Shown: positions 9,360 through 17,630 of the stretch, in pieces | How positions within the stretch are numbered: position 1 is the first letter of the stretch | How the letters are laid out: each line of letters starts with the position of its first letter | Assembly: GCF_902506145.1 (NCBI RefSeq) | Contig: NZ_LR733520.1 | Location: 964,640 to 1,028,639, forward strand | From: Burkholderia sp. 8Y | Lineage (GTDB): Bacteria; Pseudomonadota; Gammaproteobacteria; Burkholderiales; Burkholderiaceae | Reading direction: 5' to 3' | Length of the DNA stretch: 64,000 bases | The notes under the pieces: generated by a model | Told to the model about the DNA's origin: nothing | Databases searched by the model: none | The model's input: only the letters and a program-made list of their open reading frames with translations | Program-made: the position numbers and the translations under genes

Positions 9360-9539
9360 ATGAAACAAGACGACCTATCGTTCGAGCGCGTGCAGAGGCT
9401 GGTCGAGCGCGCTGAAAACCTGCGTATGCAATCCGCTGCGGTGCCGGTCAAGGATCTCCGTATCCTGCTGGACGTATGCGAAATAGCGTTTGCGCAACGG
9501 ACCATGTCCGACATCAAGACAGAACCCGAAGTCAATTGA
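9360..9539 (+). CDS. Small hypothetical protein (59 aa)
   Basis: A 59-residue protein starts at the ATG at 9360. A longer in-frame start at 9249 adds a low-quality leader. The sequence is charged and helical (SFERVQRLVERAENLRM near residue 7) and resembles a small soluble regulatory or structural peptide. It has no domain I recognise. It lies between the flippase and a glycosyltransferase. The promoter-like TATAAA at about 9190 and the 8-bp inverted repeat at 9206-9228 lie upstream. The ribosome binding site is weak. Confidence 0.4.
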   Translation: MKQDDLSFERVQRLVERAENLRMQSAAVPVKDLRILLDVCEIAFAQRTMSDIKTEPEVN

Positions 9540-10137
9540 CTTCGCCATCATTAGTAAAGTCCGTTTGGATTGGCCGAGTACGGGAATGCATGACATGCCC
9601 GGGCGTGTCAGCGTGCGCGTCGATAACTCACTGCGGCCAATAAATGAATGACCAATAGGCTTTACGTTCCATGCGGATTTTTTTTTCAGGCAGCGCCGAA
9701 GCGTTCAGTCGCGCGGCAGTGCGTTTGCGCTCACGGCCTGCCTGAGCTCCGCCGGAAAAAAGTCTGTTGGGGCTTGACGGGGCGCGCCGGTGCGGACAAA
9801 CAGGCAAGTCCCGGCCGGTAACACGCATTGGCGTCTGTTCGGGGAATGACGCAAGACACGGCGAAGGCTCTCTATTCGCAAACGGGGTGTACGGGGTGTA
9901 CGGGGTGTATAGGCGATGCATGACGACCGAGTGGTCGATGCCACACTCGGTTAGCGATGCTGCGCGCCTAGTTCCGTTTTTTGTGTTTTCCTTTGAACGT
10001 GGATGCGCCCTTGCCGTCTGAGCATGCTGCACATGGCGATATGTGGGTTACCGACCATTGATAACGACAAGACCGCTGTTCTTCTCCATTGCGATTGCCG
10101 CGGGGCGCACGGCAATACGCTATTCGAAGAGTCAAAT
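9540..10137. other. Long noncoding stretch with a 9-bp tandem repeat
   Basis: Nearly 600 bases without a convincing gene separate the small hypothetical gene from the next glycosyltransferase. It contains an A/T run near 9676-9684 and three perfect tandem copies of ACGGGGTGT at 9882-9908. It may hold the promoter of the downstream glycosyltransferases or a small RNA; nothing in the sequence proves either. Confidence 0.4.
9882..9908 (+). repeat. Three tandem copies of a 9-bp unit
   Basis: The unit ACGGGGTGT occurs three times head to tail without mismatch in otherwise noncoding DNA upstream of a glycosyltransferase gene. Such short repeats can change copy number by slippage. Confidence 0.85.
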
Positions 10138-11289
10138 ATGAAAGAGATCGTCCATATAACAGAAGCGTTCGGAGGCGGGGTTCTCTCGATGCTCACCCAG
10201 CTTTCGAATCGCGCAGCGGCCGCAGGAGTCGGCGTAACGATCCTTCATTCCATCAGGCAGGAAACCCCAGAAAACTTCGAGAAGCTGTTCCACCCGGCGG
10301 TCAGACTCCGGCACGTCAGCATGTGCCGCGAAGTGCATCCGAAGAACGACTGGATCGGCGTGCGCGATCTGTCCCGCGCGCTGCGCGAATGCGATCCGTC
10401 GGTCGTGCATCTGCATTCGTCGAAGGCCGGCGTGCTCGGACGCGTCGCCGCGCGCATTGCCGCGCCGAAAGCGCGCGTCTTCTATTCGCCGCATGGTCTC
10501 TCGTTCTTGCGTCGCGATGTCTCGCCCACCAAGCAATTCGCGTATCTCACGTTCGAGCGCATCGCGGCGCGCATGGGCGGAACCATCGTCGCGTGTTCGA
10601 CGAGCGAGTTGCGCGAGATCGAAACGAAGGTCAACCCGCCTGACGCGCGAATGATCGAGAACGGCGTGAACGTGGCCGAGATTCCGCCTCGCATCGAGAA
10701 GACGGGCGGCGAGCTCGTCATCGGCATGAGCGGGCGCGCCTCGTACCAGAAGAATCATGAAGCATTTGTGAAGCTGGCCACAGACTTGCACGCGCCTTCG
10801 GTTAAGTTCTTGTGGATAGGCGGCAATGTCGAAGAACTGCCGGGCCAGTCGCGCGGCGACGTGACATGCAGCGGATGGGTGACGCGCGAGCGCGCGCTGG
10901 AACTGACATCGGAACTCGACATCTATGTGCAGACATCGCGCTGGGAAGGCATGCCCATCGCGCTGATCGAAGCGCAGGTGGCCGGCATCCCGGCCGTCGT
11001 CACCGATGTGGTCGGCAATCGCGATGTCGTGCAGCACGGCGTGACGGGCTTCGTCGCGAAGAGCGCCGAAGAGATGGAAGGCTATATCGTGCGTCTGCGG
11101 GATGATGCCGAGTTGCGCAAGCGCATGGGCGCCGTCGCGCGAGCGTCGGCATGCAAACGGTTTTCGATGGACGCGATCTTTCGCCAATGGCTTTCGATGT
11201 ATGAGTTCGGCTCCGACCGACATTCGCGCGAACCGCTCGGCACGAACGAAGTCGCATCGTATGAGACCAGCTCCGATTCACAGTTCTGA
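10138..11289 (+). CDS. Glycosyltransferase family 4
   Basis: This is a 383-residue GT-B-fold enzyme. The start at 10138 was chosen because MKEIVHITEAFGGGVLSML is a typical GT4 beginning with a glycine-rich loop; an upstream ATG at 10003 would add 45 unrelated residues. The diagnostic E-x7-E motif of retaining GT4 enzymes is present as EGMPIALIE near residue 270, followed by AQVAGIPAVVTDVVGN. HSSKAGVLGR and FYSPHGLSF are typical of enzymes that act on lipid-linked sugars. It is followed after ten bases by a second GT4. It is predicted to extend the exopolysaccharide repeat unit on the cytoplasmic side; sugar specificity is unknown. Confidence 0.9.
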   Translation: MKEIVHITEAFGGGVLSMLTQLSNRAAAAGVGVTILHSIRQETPENFEKLFHPAVRLRHVSMCREVHPKNDWIGVRDLSRALRECDPSVVHLHSSKAGVLGRVAARIAAPKARVFYSPHGLSFLRRDVSPTKQFAYLTFERIAARMGGTIVACSTSELREIETKVNPPDARMIENGVNVAEIPPRIEKTGGELVIGMSGRASYQKNHEAFVKLATDLHAPSVKFLWIGGNVEELPGQSRGDVTCSGWVTRERALELTSELDIYVQTSRWEGMPIALIEAQVAGIPAVVTDVVGNRDVVQHGVTGFVAKSAEEMEGYIVRLRDDAELRKRMGAVARASACKRFSMDAIFRQWLSMYEFGSDRHSREPLGTNEVASYETSSDSQF

Positions 11290-11299
11290 CGCGTAAGAC

Positions 11300-12379
11300 A
11301 TGGATACTTCCTTCGCCCCCAACAAGCTTGTCTACAACGGCCGCTTCACGAGCCAGAAAACCACCGGCGTGCAGCGCGTCGCGCGCGAGCTCGTTGCCGC
11401 GTTGATGAAGCTGCCCGAAGGCTCGCACGTGACGCTGGCCGTGCCGCCGCAAGCCGGCCTCGTGCCGGTGGACGGCGTCCCGACCGTCGAACTCGGTTTC
11501 GGCAAGGGCGTGTTCTGGGAGCAGATCGTACTGCCGCTTTTCGCAGGGCGTTCGCGCATCGTCAATCTCAGCAACTCAGGCTCGATCTTCCGGCCGAACC
11601 AGATCATCTACATGCACGATGCCGCGGTGTTCGACACCCCCGCGCATTTCTCGTGGAAGTTCCGCATGTGGTATCGCGTGATGTTCTGGATTCTCGCGCG
11701 CACGTCGAGCTGCGTGATGACGAACTCCGAGTTCTCGCGTGACCGTCTTGCGCATCATGTCGGCGTCGATCCGCGGCGTATCGGCGTGGTGCCGCTCGCG
11801 GCGGATCATCTCGATCACATCGTGCCGGATACATCGGTCATCGGCGATCTGAAGCTCACGCCGAACCGCTACGTTCTCGCTGTCAGCAGCATGAATCCGA
11901 CGAAGAACTTCAAGCGCCTCGTCGAAGCGTTCATGCGACTGAACGATCCGTCCATCGATCTCGTCATCGTCGGCATGAAGAACGCGACGATCTTCGGCAA
12001 GGCGCAGGACTTGTCGAGCGCGCCGAATATCAAGCAGGCGGGCTACGTGAGCGATGAAAAGCTCAAGGCGCTCTATCAGCATGCCGCCTGCTTTCTCTAC
12101 CCTTCGATTTACGAAGGCTTCGGCATTCCGCCTCTGGAAGCCATGCGCAACGGCTGCCCCACGCTGGTGGGACGCGCAGCCGCGCTGCCGGAAACGTGCG
12201 GCGATGCGTCCGTTTACTGCGATCCTTTCTCGGTCGAAGACATCGCCGCGAAGCTGCGCGAACTGCTGGACTCGCCGCAACTGAGCGACGAACTCAGACG
12301 CCGGGGACTCGCGCATGCAGAGCGGTACCGCTGGACCGAAAGCGCGCGAATGCTGATGCAGTTCATAAATAGACGATGA
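11300..12379 (+). CDS. Glycosyltransferase family 4 (mannosyltransferase-like)
   Basis: The 359-residue GT-B-fold protein carries the opening YNGRFTSQKTTGVQRVARE, common in WbaZ-like mannosyl/rhamnosyl transferases. It also has the GT4 E-x7-E motif as EGFGIPPLE near residue 272, inside YPSIYEGFGIPPLEAMRNG, and the tail GDASVYCDPFSVEDIA, typical of this subgroup. It lies ten bases after the preceding GT4, and its stop overlaps a possible ATG of the next, so the three GT4 genes form a tight operon. The donor sugar is not determined by sequence. Confidence 0.9.
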   Translation: MDTSFAPNKLVYNGRFTSQKTTGVQRVARELVAALMKLPEGSHVTLAVPPQAGLVPVDGVPTVELGFGKGVFWEQIVLPLFAGRSRIVNLSNSGSIFRPNQIIYMHDAAVFDTPAHFSWKFRMWYRVMFWILARTSSCVMTNSEFSRDRLAHHVGVDPRRIGVVPLAADHLDHIVPDTSVIGDLKLTPNRYVLAVSSMNPTKNFKRLVEAFMRLNDPSIDLVIVGMKNATIFGKAQDLSSAPNIKQAGYVSDEKLKALYQHAACFLYPSIYEGFGIPPLEAMRNGCPTLVGRAAALPETCGDASVYCDPFSVEDIAAKLRELLDSPQLSDELRRRGLAHAERYRWTESARMLMQFINRR

Positions 12380-12411
12380 AGCCCGCAAACGCGTGCGACA
12401 GGGGAAAGACA

Positions 12412-13602
12412 GTGAACGTTGGAATTTATTGCGACTCAGGCATCAACGGTGGGCACGAGGAGATGCTCAAGCGTTTCATGCTCGCGCTCATTTCGAGCGG
12501 TAACGTCGATACGATCCAGATACTCGTGCCGAAGGGCAACGCGGCGCTTTATCGCTACGTGAGCGATCTGAGCCGCCAGAATGCGAAGGTCCGCACGATC
12601 GGCCTCGCTTACACGGCGGAATCGATTCGTGGCGACCTCTTCGCGCTGCTGCGCGCGATTCGATCGACGGCGGCGACGCTGCGCACGCTGCATCTTTCAA
12701 AGCTGCTGATTGCGCAAGGCACGATTGCGTCGGGTATCGCCGGGCTTCTGGCGGCGCGTTATGCGCGCGTGCCGACGCTGAGCTATCTGCCGCTCGTGGA
12801 CGAAGTGCCCGAGAACCCAGGCGTTACCGGCAAGATCAAATGGCTCATCAAGCGCGTGCTGCACCGCATGCCCGATGAATTCGTCACGCTCAACGAACAT
12901 CTGCGCGGCAAGTTGCGCGCGCTCGCGCCGCAGGCGCGCACGATGATTCTCGAGAACTATGTCGACGACCGCTTCAGCCGTACGATGCTGACCAAGCCCG
13001 AGGCCCGCGCCGCGCTCGGTTTGCCGGACGATGGAACCACGATCATCGCGCATATCGGCCGCATCAACTTCAAGCAGAAGCGTCAGGACTTCCTGATGGA
13101 AGCCATCGAGCGGCATGCGGACGCGTTCAAACACACGATCGTCCTGATCGTCGGCGAAGGACCGGATGCGGCGCGCCTCGCCCGGATGGTCGATGCAAGT
13201 CCGGTGCTGTCGGCATGCGTGCGGATTGTCGGGCCGAAGAACGACGTGCTGCCCTACATCGTCGCGAGCGATACGCTCGTGTTGCCGTCGGCCTTCGAAG
13301 GCGTGCCGCTCGTGATGATCGAAGCGGTGCTCGCGGAGCGGCCTATCGTCGTGTCGCGTATTTCGGGTCTCGATTCGTACCTGCCCAATACGCTCCTCTT
13401 CCGTCCTGGCGACCACGGCGCGTTCGTCGAGCGCATCTTCGCCGCACGCGATGTCCCGATGACCGCGCTTGCCAGCAGCTTCCGCCGCCGCTTCTCGCGC
13501 GAAGCGTTCGATGCTCAGGCGCAAAACGTGATGATGCCCGCAATGCCGTGCCGCGGCGCATTCGAACCGGCATCGCCGCAACGCTCCGATGTTCCGGGCT
13601 GA
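12412..13602 (+). CDS. Glycosyltransferase family 4
   Basis: This third consecutive GT4 has about 396 residues from the GTG at 12412. That start is preferred because AGGGGAAAG lies just upstream and the protein then opens directly with the beta strand VNVGIYCDSGINGGHEEML. The alternative ATG at 12376 overlaps the previous stop (ATGA) and adds 12 residues. The retaining GT4 motif is EGVPLVMIE, within PSAFEGVPLVMIEAVLAERP, and a central GRINFKQKRQDFL block is typical of the donor domain. It probably adds another sugar of the repeat unit. The hydrolase gene follows after 23 bases. Confidence 0.9.
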   Translation: MNVGIYCDSGINGGHEEMLKRFMLALISSGNVDTIQILVPKGNAALYRYVSDLSRQNAKVRTIGLAYTAESIRGDLFALLRAIRSTAATLRTLHLSKLLIAQGTIASGIAGLLAARYARVPTLSYLPLVDEVPENPGVTGKIKWLIKRVLHRMPDEFVTLNEHLRGKLRALAPQARTMILENYVDDRFSRTMLTKPEARAALGLPDDGTTIIAHIGRINFKQKRQDFLMEAIERHADAFKHTIVLIVGEGPDAARLARMVDASPVLSACVRIVGPKNDVLPYIVASDTLVLPSAFEGVPLVMIEAVLAERPIVVSRISGLDSYLPNTLLFRPGDHGAFVERIFAARDVPMTALASSFRRRFSREAFDAQAQNVMMPAMPCRGAFEPASPQRSDVPG

Positions 13603-13625
13603 TCAGGCTTTCTCGTGAGGGATGA

Positions 13626-14690
13626 ATGTTGAAGCGAAGGCTGTGGGTGGCGATCTCGTTTGTCGGCGTGCTGTTGTGCGGCTCGTCGGTGGTGCAGGCG
13701 CGAACCGGCGCGGTGCAGTCCGCACCATCCGATGCGCCGAAAGTGCAATGCGGCGACCGCACGAAGGGCGTGTTTTACGGCGTTGTCGGCCATCTCGAAC
13801 ATCGCGGCGCGTATCGCACGACCGACTTCGATCTGCAGATTTCGCAACTGCGCGATCTCGGCGTGACGATGTACGCGCAGGACGTATCGAGTGAAGACAG
13901 CGCGCATCTCGTCGCCGATTTCGCGCGGCGGGCCGCGAAATCCTGCATTGGCGTGCTGGCGCTCGTGACGCCGTTCGAACCGCAGAAGCGCGCGAACGAG
14001 CAGGAAACTTTCGAGCGCGGCTATGCGCTCGGCAAGACGGCGGGCCGCGTGCTGAAGGGTCTCGTCACGTACTACCAGGTCGGCAATGAGTACGACAACT
14101 GGACCATCCTGGGCTCCGACCGCAGCGGTGAGCATCCCTCGGACTATGACAACGCGCGGTTCATGAAAGCGCGCGGGTCGATACTGGGTCTGATCAAGGG
14201 CATACGCGAAACTAACCCGGACGCGAAGATTCTGCTCACGTCCTTCGGATGGCTGCATTACGGCTTCACGGACATGCTCTTTGCCGGCACGCAGCCGGAC
14301 GGCACCAAGGGTCATCCCATTCCGCGCTGGGACATCACCGCGTGGCACTGGTATTCGAACATGGGCTCGATCACGGCGGCAGGCCCGCAAAAGGTCAATG
14401 TGCTCGAACGCCTGCGCGACAGCTACGGCAAGCCGATCTGGATCACGGAATTCGGCGTGCGCCCGGATCACGCGGACCCCGGCGGCTATTTGACCGGCAA
14501 GGATGCGCTTGCCGGCTTCGTCAAGGCGGCTAAAACGTACGACATTCAGAACGTCACGCTTTACGAACTCTACGACGACGAACGCTTCGGCGGCGACGGG
14601 AATTACGGCGTGATTCACGACGACGGGCAGACGCGCAAGCCGCGCTTCGGTGTCGTGCGCGACTTCATCAAAGCAAATCCGATGCCGTAG
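13626..14690 (+). CDS. Secreted glycoside hydrolase (GH-A clan TIM barrel)
   Basis: The 354-residue protein begins with a clear Sec signal peptide (basic MLKRR, a hydrophobic core, cleavage probably after VVQA near residue 25), so it acts in the periplasm or outside. The body fits a clan GH-A barrel: YYQVGNEYDNW supplies the acid/base glutamate (E155), and IWITEFGV supplies the nucleophile glutamate (E275). ITAWHWYSN between them is another typical strand end. GH39- or GH5-like is the nearest guess. Placed inside an exopolysaccharide locus, it probably trims or releases the polymer made there. An overlapping ATG at 13622 is in another frame. Confidence 0.82.
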   Translation: MLKRRLWVAISFVGVLLCGSSVVQARTGAVQSAPSDAPKVQCGDRTKGVFYGVVGHLEHRGAYRTTDFDLQISQLRDLGVTMYAQDVSSEDSAHLVADFARRAAKSCIGVLALVTPFEPQKRANEQETFERGYALGKTAGRVLKGLVTYYQVGNEYDNWTILGSDRSGEHPSDYDNARFMKARGSILGLIKGIRETNPDAKILLTSFGWLHYGFTDMLFAGTQPDGTKGHPIPRWDITAWHWYSNMGSITAAGPQKVNVLERLRDSYGKPIWITEFGVRPDHADPGGYLTGKDALAGFVKAAKTYDIQNVTLYELYDDERFGGDGNYGVIHDDGQTRKPRFGVVRDFIKANPMP

Positions 14691-15102
14691 CGGAAAAAAG
14701 GTTAGGTATGAGGAATGGCGTTCGAGCCGAATCAGTAATTATCGCTTCAAACGCCTTTCGTGCAAGTGCCATAACCGCCACTTCGCAGTGTATTTCGTTC
14801 GCTACTTAACAGACGTAAGCACTTCGAGGCTGGAAGATTAGTCTGACGCTAAATAATTTTTGGGCGTATGGTGTCGATTCGCACACGCACGTGGGGCGAA
14901 CACCCTTCCGTTGCAGATCGATAGAGCGCCGCGCCGATTCGCGCTCTCCTCGTTCGAGCGCAACTCGACGAGCCACACCGCCTGAAGCCTTGGGTCTCCC
15001 GGCCACGCCGGACACACAACACGAACGACGTAACGCGGCCAACCGCGCGGGCTTTGCGTTCCTGTCTGGCCCGGAAAACCACGCTCAACATTCGAACAGA
15101 GG
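14691..15102. other. Intergenic region upstream of the tyrosine autokinase
   Basis: This is a 412-base noncoding stretch, more A+T-rich than its surroundings at 14700-14860, and probably carries a promoter for the kinase/polymerase genes. No perfect promoter pair, terminator or RNA fold was identified by eye. No convincing coding sequence is present. Confidence 0.35.
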
Positions 15103-17460
15103 ATGCCGCCTTTGAACACGCTATACGTCAACTCTGGATCTTCGCGTCCTGGCAAGGACGACAATGAATTCACTGCGGGCGACATGATCAAGCTGCTGCG
15201 CGATCACATCGGCATGTTGCTGATGTTCATCGCCGCAGCCGCCGCGCTTGCCGCCGCCTATGCGTTCCTCGCGGAACCGATCTATTCGGCCGACGTCGTC
15301 GTGCGCGTCGATCCTCCCGATCCCAACGCACTCGGCATCGCGCCGCAGAATCAGATGCAGGGACAACAGGAGCAAGTGTCGCCCACTCAGCTCGCGCCCG
15401 CCGAAATCTCGGTGATGAAGAGCCGCTCGGTGCTGGAGCCTGTCGTCAACCAGTTCCATTTCGACGTCAAGGTCAAGCCGCATACGATGCCGGTGCTCGG
15501 CTGGATCGCGGGCATGTTCGCCAAGCGCGGCCAGCTCGCGCCCGCATGGTTCGGCATGAACTCGTACGCGTGGGGCGGCGAAGACCTGCGCATCACGCGT
15601 CTCGACGTTCCGCCCTCGCTCGAAGACGCGAAGCTCGACTTCACGCTGCTCGACAACAATCAGTATCAGCTCGAAGACCCGGACGGCAACGTCCTGTTGC
15701 GCGGCACGATCGGCAAACCCGCATCGGCGCACGGCGTGTCGATGCTCGTGGATGGCGCCGTCGGTCATCCGGGCGTGCACTTCGCGGTGACGCGCTACAA
15801 CACGCTCGACGCCATCGATCTGCTGCTCAAGTCCATCAAGGTCGCGGAGTCCACGAAGGACACGGGCATCGTGGAGATTTCGTATAACGGCGACGATCCC
15901 GATCAAACCGCCGATGTCGCGAACGCGCTGGGCCAGGCTTATCTCGCGGCGGCTGTCGCAAGCCGTCAGGCCAACGACACGAAGACGCTCGAATTCATTC
16001 GCTCGGAACTGCCGCGCCTCGAACGCGACCTGAAGGACGCCGAGGGCCGCCTGAGCGCCTTCCGCGCGAAGTCGCAGTCGGTGCAGCCGATCAACGAAGC
16101 GCAGGCGTATCTGCAAGGCAGCATCACGTCGATGCAGCAGCTCGCGATGCTCCAGTTGCAGCGCACGCAAGCGTTGCAGCGCTTCACGCCGGACAGCCCG
16201 CAAGTTCGCAACCTCGACCAGCAGATCTCGCAATACGAGCAGACCAACAAGCAGATTCAATCGCGCTTCGACAGCATGCCCGCTTCCGAACGCCAGAGCG
16301 CCGAACTCACGCGCGATGCGCGCGTCGCGGAAACGGTCTACCTCGGCATGATGAACAAGGCCGAAGAGCTGTCGATCCGTCGCGCGAGCACGAGCGGCGG
16401 CGCGCATATCGTCGATAACGCGCTGCGTCCGCATCGTCCGGTGAAGCCGAACAAGCCGCTCGTGATCGTCGCGGGCACGGCGCTGGGCTTCTTCGTCGGC
16501 ACGTTCTTCATCTTCCTGCGTCGTCACGCGATGATCGGCGTCACCGATCCGATGTTCGTCGAACGTACCCTCTCGGTGCCGGTGCTCGGCGAGGTGCTGT
16601 TCAGCCGCCAGCAGCAGTTGCTCGATCACGAAATCTCGGTTTCGCCGGTCGGACACGCGCTCGGTCACTCGGGCACGCAAGCGGGCAACGCGCCGAAGGC
16701 GTTGCCGCACATCAAGCGGGAAGCGCACGACGACATCACGATGCCGAATCTCGGCGATACCGACCGCGACGCCTTCGTGCTCGCGACGCGCTATCCGCAC
16801 GATCCGGCCGTCGAAGCACTGCGCGCGGTGCGCACGGAGCTGTATCGCGATCTCGTGAATGCGCCGAACAACATCGTGATGCTGACCGGTCCGATTCCGT
16901 CGGCGGGCAAGAGCTTCGTCGCGGCTAATCTGTCCGTGCTGCTTGCGGAAATCGGCCTGCGCGTGCTCTTGATCGACGGCGACTTGCGCCGCGGCCATAT
17001 CGCGTCGTTCTTCAAGCAATCGAATCCGGGCGGTCTCGCCGAAGTGCTGAAGGGCCAGGTGAGCACGGCCGACGCGATCCGTCAGGTCGGCGTGCCGGGG
17101 CTGTCGTTCATGTCGTGCGGCAGCTATCCGGAGAATCCTTCCGAACTGCTGATGATGCCGGGCTTCCGCGACATGCTCGCGCGCCTGAGCGACCAGTACG
17201 ATCTCGTCATCATCGATACCCCGCCCTTCCTCGCCGTCACGGATGCGGCCATCGTCGCAAGCGATGCGGGCTCGACGGTTCTGGTCCTGCGCTCGGGCAT
17301 CCAGAGCGAAGAGGAGATCGAAGAGACCGTCAAGAAGGTGCATCGCGCGGGCGGACGTCTGGTCGGCTCGGTGTTCAACGCCATTCCGAAGCGCCGCAGC
17401 AACCGCCGCACGTACGGCTATGCGGCGGCCTACACGAGCACCTTCAAGTCGGTGAACTGA
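15103..17460 (+). CDS. Polysaccharide co-polymerase / tyrosine autokinase (Wzc/BceF type)
   Basis: This 785-residue inner-membrane protein has a Wzz domain flanked by two membrane helices (about residues 35-60 and 455-475), with a long periplasmic coiled-coil region between (about 290-400). A cytoplasmic BY-kinase domain follows: Walker A GPIPSAGKS (about 596-604), Walker A' VLLIDGDLRRG, Walker B YDLVIIDTPP. The C-terminus has a short tyrosine cluster (Y771, Y773, Y777) for autophosphorylation. It controls chain length and export of the exopolysaccharide with Wzx, Wzy and an outer-membrane Wza. No wza or low-molecular-weight phosphatase gene is adjacent, although these normally accompany it; they must lie elsewhere. 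Confidence 0.93.
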   Translation: MPPLNTLYVNSGSSRPGKDDNEFTAGDMIKLLRDHIGMLLMFIAAAAALAAAYAFLAEPIYSADVVVRVDPPDPNALGIAPQNQMQGQQEQVSPTQLAPAEISVMKSRSVLEPVVNQFHFDVKVKPHTMPVLGWIAGMFAKRGQLAPAWFGMNSYAWGGEDLRITRLDVPPSLEDAKLDFTLLDNNQYQLEDPDGNVLLRGTIGKPASAHGVSMLVDGAVGHPGVHFAVTRYNTLDAIDLLLKSIKVAESTKDTGIVEISYNGDDPDQTADVANALGQAYLAAAVASRQANDTKTLEFIRSELPRLERDLKDAEGRLSAFRAKSQSVQPINEAQAYLQGSITSMQQLAMLQLQRTQALQRFTPDSPQVRNLDQQISQYEQTNKQIQSRFDSMPASERQSAELTRDARVAETVYLGMMNKAEELSIRRASTSGGAHIVDNALRPHRPVKPNKPLVIVAGTALGFFVGTFFIFLRRHAMIGVTDPMFVERTLSVPVLGEVLFSRQQQLLDHEISVSPVGHALGHSGTQAGNAPKALPHIKREAHDDITMPNLGDTDRDAFVLATRYPHDPAVEALRAVRTELYRDLVNAPNNIVMLTGPIPSAGKSFVAANLSVLLAEIGLRVLLIDGDLRRGHIASFFKQSNPGGLAEVLKGQVSTADAIRQVGVPGLSFMSCGSYPENPSELLMMPGFRDMLARLSDQYDLVIIDTPPFLAVTDAAIVASDAGSTVLVLRSGIQSEEEIEETVKKVHRAGGRLVGSVFNAIPKRRSNRRTYGYAAAYTSTFKSVN

Positions 17461-17630
17461 TGCACGTCTCGAAGCACCCGGCATGATTGCCTGAGCGAAG
17501 CGCCGCGTGCCTGTCACGCGGCGCTTCGTTTCAGGGTACGGCTTTTCGCGGCATCGCAATCATCGTCGCCGGCACGTTCGCGCGATGCGACAGCCACGCA
17601 AAACAAAAGACGCAGCAACCACTCTCTACG

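Noticed and set aside
15121..17559. 812-codon open frame antisense to the tyrosine autokinase gene
   Set aside because: The frame is low-complexity and rich in Arg, Asp and His, lies entirely opposite a clear Wzc-type gene and has no ribosome binding site or family.
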